Of a stretch of DNA of 64,000 nt, positions 25,547 to 35,873 are shown one piece after another. The notes under the pieces are model-generated. The model saw only the letters and a program-made list of their open reading frames with translations, had not been told where the DNA came from and made no database searches. Each line of letters starts with the position of its first letter. The first letter of the stretch is position 1. This DNA comes from Acanthopleura granulata (Eukaryota; Mollusca; Polyplacophora; Chitonida; Chitonidae). The position numbers and the translations under genes were made by a program. The DNA is taken from the NCBI GenBank assembly GCA_016165875.1, contig JABBOT010000011.1:8621711-8685710 (forward strand), read 5' to 3'.

Positions 25547-25910
25547 TGGCCTCACTTGACAACGCTCTACAACGCTTCGCCGTTTATAAGAGGCCCATAT
25601 AAGGAGGTTGATGACTGGAGCACGCTACGCCCGCTCCCGCCCACTGTGGGAGGGTATCCGCCCAGTTATGATGACACGTATCCAAAAGGAGACTACGGGT
25701 CATACGTCAGTCAGCGGACGACAGATAAATTTGGGCGGAGCTTCGTGACGGCCCCGCCGTCAAACTATGACGCCTTTTCGATATCGACCTATCAATCGCT
25801 TCCTGTCAAGCCGAGAAACAATCGGCGGAAGTGGACAGGTTGTCTGTCATTCTTCATTGGCCTGTCACTCATCATTTCCTTGATTGGAGCAGTCGTTGCG
25901 ATAGTAATTG
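25547..25910 (+). CDS. Gene A exon 2: Tyr-rich cytoplasmic tail plus transmembrane helix
   Basis: Acceptor TTTCAG|TGG and donor ATTG|GTAAGT bound 364 nt, phase 0 in and phase 1 out, giving residues 12-132. The opening W-P-H-L-T-T-L-Y-N-A-S-P-F matches gene B exon 2 (W-P-Y-L-S-Q-I-Y-S-S-N-P-F). Residues 49-52 are P-P-S-Y, a PPxY WW-domain ligand motif. Residues 93-96 are Y-Q-S-L, a YxxPhi endocytic motif. Many other tyrosines follow. A basic stretch (K-P-R-N-N-R-R-K-W) directly precedes a hydrophobic helix at about 110-133, which predicts N-terminus-inside (type II) topology. The open frame shows an apparent start at the TTG at 25,556, but that is only an in-frame codon inside the exon. The motif functions are inference from short patterns. 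Confidence 0.85.
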
Positions 25911-26112
25911 GTAAGTTGAGGTCAACTTCCGGTAAATTATTCAGTATGCCAAAATTAAGTCGATCGTGTAAAGGCCAAATTCTGTATCTGTCTCTATATA
26001 TGTTGAAATAGTCCGTTGCCACAGAGTGGTTTATTACGAATCTGCATGGCGAATGATATTCCTGAAAGTCTTTCATTAAAAAGTTACGGTAACGTCGTAG
26101 AACCTCTGCTGG

Positions 26113-26161
26113 GAGCAGTCTGTAGCTCAGATATTAGGGCGCTGGACTCTTAATCCCGAGA
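26113..26161 (+). other. Left half of a tRNA-like sequence interrupted by a SINE
   Basis: 'tgtagctcagatattaggg' is A-box-like and 'gactcttaatcccgaga' resembles a tRNA-Lys(CTT) anticodon arm. The right half resumes at 26,439. The T-stem of the joined sequence pairs poorly, so this is a tRNA pseudogene or the head of another SINE, not a working tRNA. Confidence 0.55.
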
Positions 26162-26427
26162 GGGGCCTCAGTGACTCATTTGGTTAGTGCGCCAGCGCGG
26201 GGTAATGACTCAGGCGCCTCTCCCCAATGCGGTCCCTGTGAGTTCAAGTCCAGCTCATGCTGGGTTACTCTCCGGCCGTACATGGTAAGGTCCACGTGCA
26301 TCCTGCGGATCATCGTGGGTTTTCTAGGGCTGTGTCCGGTTTTCCCCCACCATAATACTGACCGCCGTAGTATAAGTAAATATCCTTGTGTACGGGGTAA
26401 AACACCATCAAATAAACAAACAAATCC
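26162..26427 (+). mobile_element. Full-length tRNA-derived SINE with 11-bp target site duplication
   Basis: Complete from the tRNA-like head ('gcctcagtgactcatttgg', 'agtgcgccagcgcgg') through the body to the tail 'acggggtaaaacaccatca' and (AAAC)n. It is flanked by 'taatcccgaga' at 26,151-26,161 and again at 26,428-26,438, so the insertion and its ends can be read directly. The 123-residue open frame across this stretch is repeat-derived. Confidence 0.95.
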
Positions 26428-26472
26428 TAATCCCGAGACATACGGGGTATGGGTTCAATCCCGGCGTTTGGT
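26428..26472 (+). other. Right half of the tRNA-like sequence (B box)
   Basis: Begins with the duplicated target site and continues into 'tatgggttcaatcccggcg', a clear B-box and T-loop-like sequence. Confidence 0.55.
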
Positions 26473-26599
26473 AAAGAATTTCGATATTTCCTTAAGAAAA
26501 CAAATGACTAATGACGCTAGCGGCGCTGTGTGCACATTCTAACCTTAAATGAAGACCCTTTGTTAATACAGCATGGCTGTGTGTATGTAAGTACACGCG

Positions 26600-26735
26600 T
26601 GGAAAGTTCGTCAGTAACTTGCCAAAGGGCAATGGTTTTCTCCGTGAACTCTAGTTTTTTCCACTCCTAACACCTACCGCTATCGTGGAAGTGAAAACTT
26701 CTTGAGCCTCATGTTAAACCTGTCTCAATCAATCA
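26600..26735 (+). mobile_element. Decayed SINE-like copy
   Basis: 'ggttttctccgtgaactct', 'taccgctatcgtggaagtg' and 'ttcttgagcctcatgttaa' then (CAAT)n follow the SINE body and tail loosely. The 5' part ('ggaaagttcgtcagtaact') differs from the dominant family. Confidence 0.4.
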
Positions 26736-26748
26736 TCTTTTCGTAATA

Positions 26749-26867
26749 AGGATAATATCAGTTACATTGTTACTGAGTGGAAGGGTGCGAAACTATATGG
26801 GGTCTGTTATTGAACCCATATAGTTTCGTATCCTTACACTCAGTAACCATGTAAAGAATTTATCCTG
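26749..26867. mobile_element. Palindromic fold-back element (MITE-like)
   Basis: Left arm 26,749-26,802 and right arm 26,814-26,867 are inverted copies around an 11-base spacer. The inner 30 bases or so, ending 'cgaaactatatggg', differ at about three positions; the outer part ('aggataa...') is more diverged. It lies in gene A intron 2. Confidence 0.8.
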
Positions 26868-27264
26868 AGGAATACCCGAAAAACTACACTGAAAAGTTGT
26901 TTCCTGAAAAACGAAAGAAGCTTCAACAGTAATTTCCGGTCGCGTCGAAGGTCTTTGGATTACCGAGCAGTGATCTTGGAATTATGACGTCATAAAGTTA
27001 TTGACAATGTTCATTCAACATTTCTTGCGGAAATTTGTCCTTGGTGTCATTTTCGTGTCACAGTGTAACTGTTACGTCATGGCTTTCGCCCTACTGTTGT
27101 GTCATCAGACGTATATAGCATCTGCTGCAGGATTGTACGCGTTGGTCACGCGACCGTTACTGTCCAATCAAAAGCAGAGGATTTTGTCTGATGAGAGATA
27201 ATGCATGATGTTACTTCATGACTGTTTTTTAAAAACTCTAATACATGTTCCTTTCTTTTATCAG

Positions 27265-27288
27265 TGCTCAGTAGTGGAGAAAGATGTG
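27265..27288 (+). CDS. Gene A exon 3: 24-nt microexon
   Basis: Acceptor TTATCAG|TGC and donor TGTG|GTAAGT enclose 24 nt, phase 1 on both sides. It encodes V-L-S-S-G-E-R-C, a juxtamembrane linker between the membrane helix and the SEA domain. The matching microexon in gene B is 30 nt, also phase 1 on both sides, at the same place in the gene. Being symmetric, it could be skipped without a frameshift. Confidence 0.75.
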
Positions 27289-27373
27289 GTAAGTAAACAT
27301 ACTTATTTTATGTAAGAATTATTAGTTTACTCTTAGTTTCTTGTTAGTTGGAAAGGGACCTAAAATTCAACAT

Positions 27374-27652
27374 GGGGCCTCCATTGTCGAGGGAATCGGC
27401 GCTCTAATGAAACCTTAATGACCCACGTGCCTGCCACCAATGCGATCGCAGTGAGCTTAAGCCCAGCTCACGTTGGCTTCCTCTCCGGTACGTGGGAGGG
27501 TCCGCCAGCGGACGGTCGTGCATGGGTTTCCCCCGGGCTCTGTCCGGTTTCCTTCGACCATAATGCTGGCTGCCGTCGCATGAGTGAAACATTCTTGAGT
27601 ACAGTTTAAAACAACAAATAAATAAATAAATAAATGAATAAATAAATAAATA
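27374..27652 (+). mobile_element. tRNA-derived SINE, full length
   Basis: Head 'gggcctccattgtcgaggg', body 'gtgagcttaagcccagctc' and 'ttcccccgggctctgtccg', tail 'catgagtgaaacattcttg' and a long (AAAT)n run at 27,614-27,652. It is only 85 bases downstream of gene A exon 3. Confidence 0.9.
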
Positions 27653-28125
27653 CATGCGTCAATCAACTTTATACACGGGACATGTTGATATGGTTCCCGT
27701 GAAGGACTCACAAACAATGAATATACATGCCCACTGCTACTGTCATGCTTGCCCGATTCCGTTATCAGGAAAAGACTTCACTTCAGAAAAAGAAAATATC
27801 CTGGGTACTTTTTATGCTAATTAATTTAATCAACAGGAGTGAAATACAGTTATTACTAGTTTAATATGCCTTAAATTAAATATGGGCACGGCACATTAGA
27901 AGCTGTAATCAGTAGAACGAAGGCCTAGGCTCCAGATCAGTGGTGCGTGTACAATTATGAGATAACCAGCCACGGTGTTCTAGTCAGAACTAATTAATAC
28001 TGGTATTGTTACCCGTCGTACTTTGTAAACCGCACTAAAGGACTCATGCATCTAAAGACGTCGCAAAGGGGGGGGGGGGTTAAATGAAATAGGTTAGCTG
28101 ATAGGAATATAAACTGTTGGAATCA

Positions 28126-28510
28126 GTTAAACGTGTGAGTAATTTTTTTTTAAATTTCTACACCACAAGCAACCCTTTTATACTTAAATAGCTTACCTTC
28201 TATTCGCGTTAGCTAGACCTGCTGTGCCTCAGACAGAACAAAGAATATAGCCAACCCATTCCCAAGGCGGTCGTGTTGGATATAAATTGTATGTGGGTTT
28301 GCAGGAAAGGAAAACATGAGTTAAGCGTGTGTGTAATTTTTTTAATATCTCCATCACAAACAACCCAGTTATACTTAAACAGCTTACATTCTATTCGCGG
28401 TAGCTAGACATGCTGTGGCTTAGATAGAACAAAGAATATAGCCAACCCATTCCCAAGGCCGTCGTATTGTACATTAATTGTATGTGGGTTTGCAGGAAAA
28501 GAAAAGGTGA
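28126..28510. repeat. Tandem duplication of an about 194-bp unit
   Basis: The unit beginning 'gttaaacgtgtgagtaa' at 28,126 repeats from 28,320 ('gttaagcgtgtgtgtaa'). Both copies contain 'gaacaaagaatatagccaac' and end 'tatgtgggtttgcaggaaa'. A truncated third start may be present at 28,511. The two copies are roughly 88-90% identical by eye. Confidence 0.9.
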
Positions 28511-28579
28511 GTTACGACGAAACATGTATGCTTACAAAGTTAGTTGCATTAATAGCGAATGGGGGTCGTGATGGGGTGG

Positions 28580-28715
28580 GTCTCTGTGGCCTAAAGGTTA
28601 ATGCAGTACAGTGACCCAGGAGCCTCTCACCAGTGCGGTTGCTGTGGGTTCGAGTCCAGCTCAGGCTAGTTTCCTCTAGTTTGCTAGATTGGAACGTCTG
28701 CAGGTTGATGATGAA
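28580..28715 (+). mobile_element. SINE 5'-half, forward arm of an inverted pair
   Basis: 'tctgtggcctaaaggttaa', 'gagcctctcaccagtgcgg' and 'gggttcgagtccagctcag' are SINE head and body. The sequence ends near 'tgcaggttgatgatg' and is followed at once by a reversed copy. Confidence 0.8.
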
Positions 28716-28719
28716 CATT

Positions 28720-28934
28720 CTCAGGTACAGCCTTAGAGGAAGCCAGCATGAGCCGGACTTGAACTCACAGCGATCGCATTGGTGAGAGACACCTGGATCA
28801 TTACGTTGATCTAGCGCGCTAACCCATGTACCAGTACTTAGAGGCAGTGAGGCGGTCACAGAGTGTAGCAATGAACACAATATACGTGGCCACAGGGACA
28901 TCTCCGCTAACCCACTGGGCCACGGAGGCCCATG
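28720..28934 (-). mobile_element. SINE 5'-half, reverse arm of an inverted pair, interrupted
   Basis: 'gaagccagcatgagccgga', 'gaactcacagcgatcgcat' and 'ctagcgcgctaaccca' are reversed SINE. After about 65 unrelated bases the reversed head resumes as 'ccactgggccacggaggcc' (28,914-28,932). With 28,580-28,715 it forms an inverted repeat able to fold into a hairpin. Confidence 0.75.
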
Positions 28935-30130
28935 TTTAACTTGGAATCACCAGTGATGTCCTCGCCTGGACCTTAATTCAGCGTTTATCAAAATTCTCCA
29001 AGACATCCGTTACAATTATGCCGTGCATACTTTAGATAAAGGGAATACATATGTGTAAAGTATTAATGGATACAAGGGTTGAGACTAAGTTTTTGTTCTT
29101 TTCTGACATCACTTCATCACTATGACCTTAGTGATCTTGGCATTTTTGCAACATTTCTGCACAAAATTTGTAGTGGTGGCAGTGGCGTAAATTTAGCGAC
29201 CGAAGAAAGCGGCTCGTGCGCTTTAAGGAGTATGGTGATTCAGAGGGGCTTGATTAAAACCATTGGTAATGAAAATATTATTAGCTAAAATAAAACATAG
29301 AGTGAGACATGGAGATACACACTAAAAATAATTATTTAGTTCATATTTGGGAAAATAAACACATTTGTGTCGCATTTATTAAACGTTGGCGTTTATTTCA
29401 CAAACACTATGAAAGATATAAGTTAAAGGGATGCGTTTATGGTGAGTAAACATGGAATGATAAACACATAGTCAATAACGTGGGGGATATTTTCAGTAAG
29501 CATTATTATTCCCCTGGGGAATCTTTCCCGCCTAAAGAAATTCAGGTCAGAGCTGTGTGGTCTGTTGTTCATTGCGACATTTTGAGGGCAAACTGATAAC
29601 GTATTACTCGAGCAAGAGAACAATAGTCAAGTCAGGTTGGACCGAATCGCCATTGCCATTGAAAAAGGTATCACATTAACAAAATATCAAAATATGTAAA
29701 AGTGTTCACTATGTAAACACGTCACATGTTTATTATAATAAAGACATATCTTTAATTACTGAACTAGGTGCTTATTGAATAAACCTGAAGTTGTGTTTAT
29801 TTTTAAAGTGCGCATACGGCATATGTTGTTTACAAGGATTTTGATTGTAATTGGTTGTCATATGAATGAGGGCGTTTTCCACAAGAAGTAACAAATTGTT
29901 AGATTTGAAACACATATAGGCGAAATCTTTTCTGTCAGTTTCCTCTTAAGGATGATTTGATTGGCTACAGTTACCTTCCTTAAGTACGTAGGTTTTCTGA
30001 GAAGTTTCTGCGGTACATATGCTAACAGCATCCTCTCGGATTTCTGTTAACTTTAAATACACTAAGAATTCATTCAAAACTGTGAAAATATAAAGCACAA
30101 CAGTGTTGTTATATGAACCAGGTCGGTAAC

Positions 30131-30245
30131 GAGGGTGTGATAGTTGGCACCTGGCCACACTTAACCGGTGAAATCCGGCCTCTTGTCAATTGACTCCATC
30201 CAATAAATGTTTTGACTCCAACAGTTCGTGTAGATGTTTAAATGG
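30131..30245 (+). repeat. Dispersed repeat family B, copy 2
   Basis: 'gggtgtgatagttggcacc', 'accggtgaaatccggcctc' and 'ttgtcaattgactcca' match the copies at 7.6 and 52 kb. Confidence 0.65.
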
Positions 30246-30717
30246 AAAACCTTTCTTCACCTATCTTACTGGCCAGTTGTGCACATGAACTGCAAAATGT
30301 AAACAGATAGTTGCGAGAAAACGTTTTACTTATTAAAGCCCACGGACTGCATGAAGGTATTGATTACAAAAACAGTTTTTCCTTTAAAACTTAAGTTTAT
30401 GTTAGCTCTGTACCTGTCACTGTAAGCGTCTGTCATGATTATATAGCTCTGTTCGCTAATTAATGAGACTCTGATGACCTTCAGTAAGGGTCCAAATTAA
30501 TGTGCAACCAATCGTATCCTGCTGTGACGCTTCAGTACTTGTCAACTATATGTATATACTCAAGTGCTTTTGTGAAGAATCGATATCCCGACAAATGTGA
30601 CATAGCCTACTCCAGGAAAGAACAAAAGAGTACATAGATCTGGACCGCATTGTTCAAGGCGAGAAGGTTTTTTCTTACAAGTCCTCAATTACGCTAACAT
30701 GGATAAACTTATTTATA

Positions 30718-30760
30718 ATCCCGTGTTTTCCATGTATACAGTATATGGAAAATACAGGAT
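30718..30760. repeat. Short imperfect palindrome
   Basis: 'atcccgtgttttccatgta' and its inverted partner 'tatggaaaatacaggat' are about 21-base arms with some four mismatches around 'tacagt', in gene A intron 3. Confidence 0.6.
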
Positions 30761-30923
30761 TGTCAACTTAATTGCCCTTGGCATGTTTTTCACAATCCAG
30801 TGCTGAAACTATGGAGGCCAATTTGAGGCATCCTTTTCTTGCTTGCGTCTGTCAAATACCAGCTTAAGACGAACTAGACGACAATATTAATTTCGTGTGC
30901 TCTTTTTGTCTGTTTTCCACCAG

Positions 30924-31030
30924 ATGCCTACAGGGATAGTGTGCTGGTAATAAGTTCCCCTTACGATCACAATAAGCTAGTGGAAGGAACGTCCGAGTAC
31001 AATAACTTTACGGAGGTATTTTGCAAAGAG
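30924..31030 (+). CDS. Gene A exon 4: N-terminal part of SEA domain
   Basis: Acceptor TTTCCACCAG|AT and donor AAAGAG|GTTAGT enclose 107 nt, phase 1 in and phase 0 out, residues 141-176. It aligns with gene B exon 4: A has D-S-V-L-V-I-S-S-P-Y and V-E-G-T-S-E-Y, B has T-S-F-R-V-L-N-E-D-Y and V-N-T-N-S-S-E-F. This is the first beta strand and following helix typical of SEA domains (strand, Tyr, then S-S-x-[EY]-[FY]). The domain call rests on pattern recognition in two paralogues, so a profile search would settle it. An N-glycosylation sequon (N-F-T) is present. Confidence 0.75.
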
Positions 31031-31623
31031 GTTAGTATGCAGTTTGTATTTTCATGAGCCTCAAGTTTACCGAGAAAATATTTTCACAACACGAAAACAG
31101 AAACACGAAAGAAATGAAATGGTGGGCACATGCTATATGCTTATAGGATGCGATCGCTTATTTTTACATGCATCTAACCATCGGTTTAGTAAGCTCCGTT
31201 AAAACCTAAATACACAAACATGTATATATATCTTCACATGGTATCATTCCAAAAAAGTACCTTTCGGATGGTTGAGCTGTGAAGATATGTGGCGTGCTAT
31301 GGCCTATTAGATTCAAATATATTTTTCATTAATTTTTATTAAACGCAAAATCATGATGATATTTTATAACATAAGGTGTACATTTTTATGTAAAATCTTG
31401 TCTTTATGTGTATTACCCCTGCTAAGTTGCCGTTGCGAAGTAAAAGCCTCGGCTGTAGTCTTACCACAGAAAATTTGCCAAGTGCTTGAGAAAGGCGGTC
31501 GTTTTCGTTGGATTTTATCCGTTTACCTTAACCTGTACTTTCGCGTGTTAATGAAATATTATTTTGGCGAGAGTAAAAATGCCGGGGGGTAAATAAATAA
31601 ATAAATGCCTTGTTTTTTTACAG

Positions 31624-31691
31624 TTAGAATCAAGTTTCGAGCTATTTTTCATAGAGGATCATATTTGCGGCTGCGAAGTTCAGTCCCTCAA
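31624..31691 (+). CDS. Gene A exon 5: middle of SEA domain
   Basis: Acceptor TTTTTTTACAG|TTA and donor CTCAA|GTAAGT enclose 68 nt, phase 0 in and phase 2 out, residues 177-198 plus two bases of Lys199. It ends with C-G-C-E-V-Q-S-L, which runs on into K-V-R-N-S-I-V of exon 6. This is the 'C-x-V-x-[SF]' strand that precedes the SEA cleavage site region. I inferred this exon because exons 4 and 6 could not join in frame. It restores the frame exactly and supplies the missing part of the domain. Confidence 0.75.
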
Positions 31692-32244
31692 GTAAGTTTC
31701 AATATACCTGTGCTAAATTTTATACTCTGTCGCCCTATAATGAACTTCAATCCTTTGTTTAACAAAAACATCAATCAGATTAAGTAACAAATATTTGGAC
31801 AAACCTTCAATGTGAAATAACATGTTTTCGTGTCTGGTTGGAACGAATTTGTGACGCAATTAAGAATAGAGTTACTCATAATGAAAACTTGAAAGGCTTT
31901 GGGATTTACTTGTGGAGATGAGGTATGATAAATGGTTTAAACATTCCATGGCATTAAATAACTGTTTCCACTCAATGAAATCGTTTTACTTTTATTGTCC
32001 CACAAAATTGTAATTTGACATTTAGGGCTGTGTTTTTCTTTATCGAATATTCATCTGACTGGTCATGTTAGGACCAGCTTTGCATCATTGGAGAGAAGTT
32101 TATCTCATGGACATTTTAGTTATGGCAAATTGTGTTTGTCCAAAAGATAATTTGAAGCTGAGTGGATAGATCAGTCTCGTCTCATACGGAGCAGAAAATG
32201 TCCATTAGTGATCTGACAGTTCAGTTTGTCCTCTATCTTTTCAG

Positions 32245-33184
32245 AGTGCGCAATTCGATTGTTAACGTGACCTTCAACATATTGTACCGGAGACTCAACA
32301 CGACCGACAGTAACTCTGAAATGGTCGGTGCGGCTCTCGGCGGCATCATGTACAAAATTCTAAACGATTCCCTCACCGACACGTTTATCCTCAGCAACGT
32401 CCCCCTGTCGGACACCCATCAAACCCCAACACCGATGCCTTCCATCGGCAACTTGACAACGTCTACTCCGAGACCCACCACCACAGCATCTCCGTCAACG
32501 ATGGCGTCAACGACGCCGGCTGGGAATCTCAGTTCAAACGGCACACAGAATGCCACGGTTTCAGAAGAAGGTGTGCTTAAATGGAACACAACTCTTGCAG
32601 GATCTGATGATTCTTTCTCGGACAACGACACATCCACTCTCACCACTAAACAGTCGCCTCCTCCAGCCGTAGCTCCGAAGCCGTCGTCAGTGACGCAGTC
32701 CCCGACAACTCAGGCGGGAGTGGAAACCGGCACGCCAGCAAGAAATTCTGGTGCATCGTCTAAGCCATCGTCATCTATACCACTAACGATTTCGTCAGCA
32801 ACGACGACCACAACTACCAGTGCAAGCAAGACTTCCGGTCCCAATCCTCTGGTAGCACCAGCTGTAGCTGAAGTTGGTAACGACACCGCAACAACAGCGC
32901 TTCCATCCTCAACAATCACTTACCCGGAGGAGACCACATCAAATCAGACAACAGGTTTTATGGAACGCCTCGGCGAAGTTTCCCCCACCACTGATTTTAA
33001 CGTTGAAGGTGGCAGGGGGGCTAACAATTCTTTGGCTCCGGCGCCAGACGTCCAAAATGGTAGAGAAGGGGAGGTAACCGCTACCCCGGCCCCAGGAAAC
33101 GTGGAATATACGGCAGCAAATATTGTTTTTGATAATGTCCCGGGAGCTCCATTACCTACAAGAAACAATTCAGGTGATGCTTAA
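32245..33184 (+). CDS. Gene A exon 6: end of SEA domain and mucin-like C-terminus
   Basis: Acceptor ATCTTTTCAG|A opens a 940-nt exon (phase 2 in) ending at TAA 33,182-33,184, residues 200-511. Residues 200 to about 255 complete the SEA domain. Where cleaving SEA domains have G-S-[VI]-V-V, this one has N-S-I-V-N. Residues 258-511 are rich in Thr, Ser and Pro with many N-x-[ST] sequons, as in secreted or membrane mucins, and GC content rises accordingly. There is no GPI signal and no second membrane segment. Two donor-like sites sit at the end (CAG|GTGATG at 33,171 and AAG|GTGAGG just after the stop) and I see no AATAAA within the next 470 bases. A version that splices out before the stop and continues is therefore possible. 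Confidence 0.8.
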
Positions 33185-34861
33185 GGTGAGGCTTGGAACA
33201 AATTCTGGTGCTGAAGCAAATGTGTTACCTTAGGTAGGATGTTGAAGCCAGTTCAAATGAACAGTTTCGTGATCATGGATATTCTGGAATATAGGCTTCT
33301 CTGCAAAACAAGGGCTTCGAACCAAATCATATTGCTGCAATACCCGATGGTGCATTAATCAAAATACATGCATTGAATGGGATTATGTTATACTTGAGAC
33401 AATTTCAGTTGATATAGAATGTTGATATAGTTTACAGTTCTAATATCGTCGCCATGATAATACTTTTGACATTTCCTTTGAACAAGAGTATATTGTTGCA
33501 TTGTTTCCTTGAACGCCCCATGAACAAAGCGTTCATTTGAAGAAACGTGTTGCCATTATGTCAGCCTAATCACATTGACAGTGAGAAAATACAAGAAAAC
33601 CCTAATCCAGAGAAGGGTTTCTGCCACGTTCACATACATGTGTGTCGAATTATTTGATGGAGACACAGTCTGTAAAGCGTGGGGCAGACGTTAGTGAGTT
33701 CTGTAGAGTATATCTTTGACCTCCCAAAGCGGAGAGCGAGATCTTGGAAGAAGGCATTACTGTGCCAAGACTGTTTGAGGGGTGATTGGCTATGTGTGGA
33801 ACTAGTACATGATGGATGTGTAGATATTTGCCATCTTATGGGGTTCTTACTAGACTCACACAGATAGCAAGCTCCCAGTCCAGGAAGAAGTTGACTAAGT
33901 GTGGCTTACGCAATGCATTCTGAGACCCAGGCCCCCCGCAAAAACAAACTCTGTCGTAAAGATCCGCCATTTTGACAAATTGAGAGGACTGTTGATCGCG
34001 TTCAGGAGTGAAAATTGTGAACCTTTGCTGACATGGATCCCAATTAAACCAGAGAAGCTAACGGCGAAGGACTCATAACATAAGTAAAGATCGGTGGGGA
34101 ATTCTCTAAAACAGTTGTTTGCTTCAACCAGAAAGTCGACACAAATGTTTGCAAAGACTGATGTTTCGTGAAACAATTGAGAGTGTTGCTTGCAAGGTAG
34201 ATCAGTGCGTTTGCCTCGTGGAAGACTTGTGAGACATGATTCCAGGGAGACAAATTTGCACGAAATCTTTACCGAAAGGTGTCTGCTTTCCTCGGTGAAC
34301 TCGGCCGTTTATGCAGATATTTTATATTTGAACGAGACTTTGCTGATTAAGTATGAGTGTGTAATGATTTCCATAAATACAACGTTCTTCTGAAAGTGCC
34401 GTGGTGAAGCTGGATCGTTTAAAGAAATTTTCATTTTCATTGAACTATGTATGTGTCTGTAAAAGTACACAAGTTTTACTTTGCTTGACAACTGAAAATA
34501 CAGTGACATGTAACTGAAGTATAAAACTGCTTGGAATGTTGGAATCTTGGAATGCTAATGTCATCACGGATAACTTCTTCCGCGACTTTCGAAGTACTGT
34601 ACTGAGTTCTGCTGTGTGTCTCGCACTGTGGAATTCTTGTCCTCTAAGGTAAATACCGGATGAGAAAGGCACTGAGTTACACACAATACGGTATAACGGT
34701 GTAACATAAACCTGGTTAAATTTCATGTTGACAGCCGTTTTCGGGCGTCCAGCTAGCTATATGGTACCAGTACCGGTATTCGATGCAACAGTCATAATTT
34801 TTCAGAGGAGGATATGCGACGCAGTGTATGGATGTTGCATTGTAAGTGATTAAAAGCCTCC

Positions 34862-34930
34862 CCAGTGAGATTGTCATCTGAACGCTACCCGACCAGTGAG
34901 ATTGTCCTCTGAACGCTACCCGACCAGTGC
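34862..34930 (+). repeat. 31-bp tandem repeat, 2.2 copies
   Basis: 'ccagtgagattgtcatctga' plus 'acgctacccga' repeats directly at 34,893 with one A/C difference and begins a third time at 34,924. Confidence 0.95.
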
Positions 34931-35390
34931 ATGCTGGTTAGTCGCACTAAAAACTCCACTCCTTTTAATTTCGGTAAAGAATTAAGAAAGGGCCCAGTTC
35001 CCAATGTCTTACACACAGTACTGCACTTTTTACAGTATGGTATGATGGAAGAACTGGTTACGGCTAGATCTTTCAGTTAACAACTAGCTCGACTTGTAGA
35101 AAAGCAGTGAATATTTTAACCTTACGATGTTTGTGAAAAAAAGTGATAGTGTGAGAGTTTGTGTGGGAGGTGTGTGTTGTGGGCGTTTTTTGTTTTGTTC
35201 TGTTTTTTTTTATTTCGTTTTGTTTTTTCAAGCAGAACAGTTTTACTGTTATCAAGCTATCGACCCTGTACTGGATGTTTTGGTCAGGATAACGCTGAAA
35301 AACGGACTTACATATTTAGTCACACATATGGACGATATATTATGCCAGATATTGCTATTGCTAGAAATGTCTTCAATAATTCATGAATAG

Positions 35391-35392
<2 letters not shown>

Positions 35393-35424
<32 letters not shown>
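35393..35424. repeat. (AT)n microsatellite
   Basis: About 31 bases of uninterrupted AT dinucleotide. Confidence 0.97.
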
Positions 35425-35426
<2 letters not shown>

Positions 35427-35873
35427 ACTAGTCATGAGTTATAGAGCCATCCATTAGGATACGCTCAATAACGTTATTAGTGATTTACATTATTGATTGT
35501 TTGGTAATTGACACAATTAAATTGCCAGTACAAAATACTGGCAGTGTATAGAGTATGCTTACCAACCAAAAGGAACGTGTGCTATAAGCGCAGTTTATAT
35601 CAGTGACCTGACAATTCGTTACGTGAAGTTGTTGAAAATAGATGTCAGTGTTCTTAGATGGCCAATGCCTTGATTCGATTGAAACAAAAGAGTTTTGCTC
35701 CTGCTTTTAGTCCGAACACAATCCAAAGGGTAAATCTTAGCCCCTTAGTAATTAGAGTGATGTCATCGTTTCAAGTTTTCTTTGTGAAGCTTAACTTCAC
35801 GGCTCAGGTGGAACTATAAGTGTACATTTTCGAGCTTGTTCCGTGTTTTAAAGAATTTATACTTATCTATTGC

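Noticed and set aside
26171..26542. 123-residue open frame on the plus strand
   Set aside because: It lies almost entirely in a SINE with clear target duplications; its protein is a translation of the repeat.
28494..28507. Possible 11-nt microexon in gene A intron 3
   Set aside because: It would break the reading frame between exons 3 and 4 and has no counterpart in gene B.
32419..33168. Minus-strand open frames of 69-75 residues
   Set aside because: They are antisense shadows of the mucin-like exon of gene A, caused by its biased codon composition.
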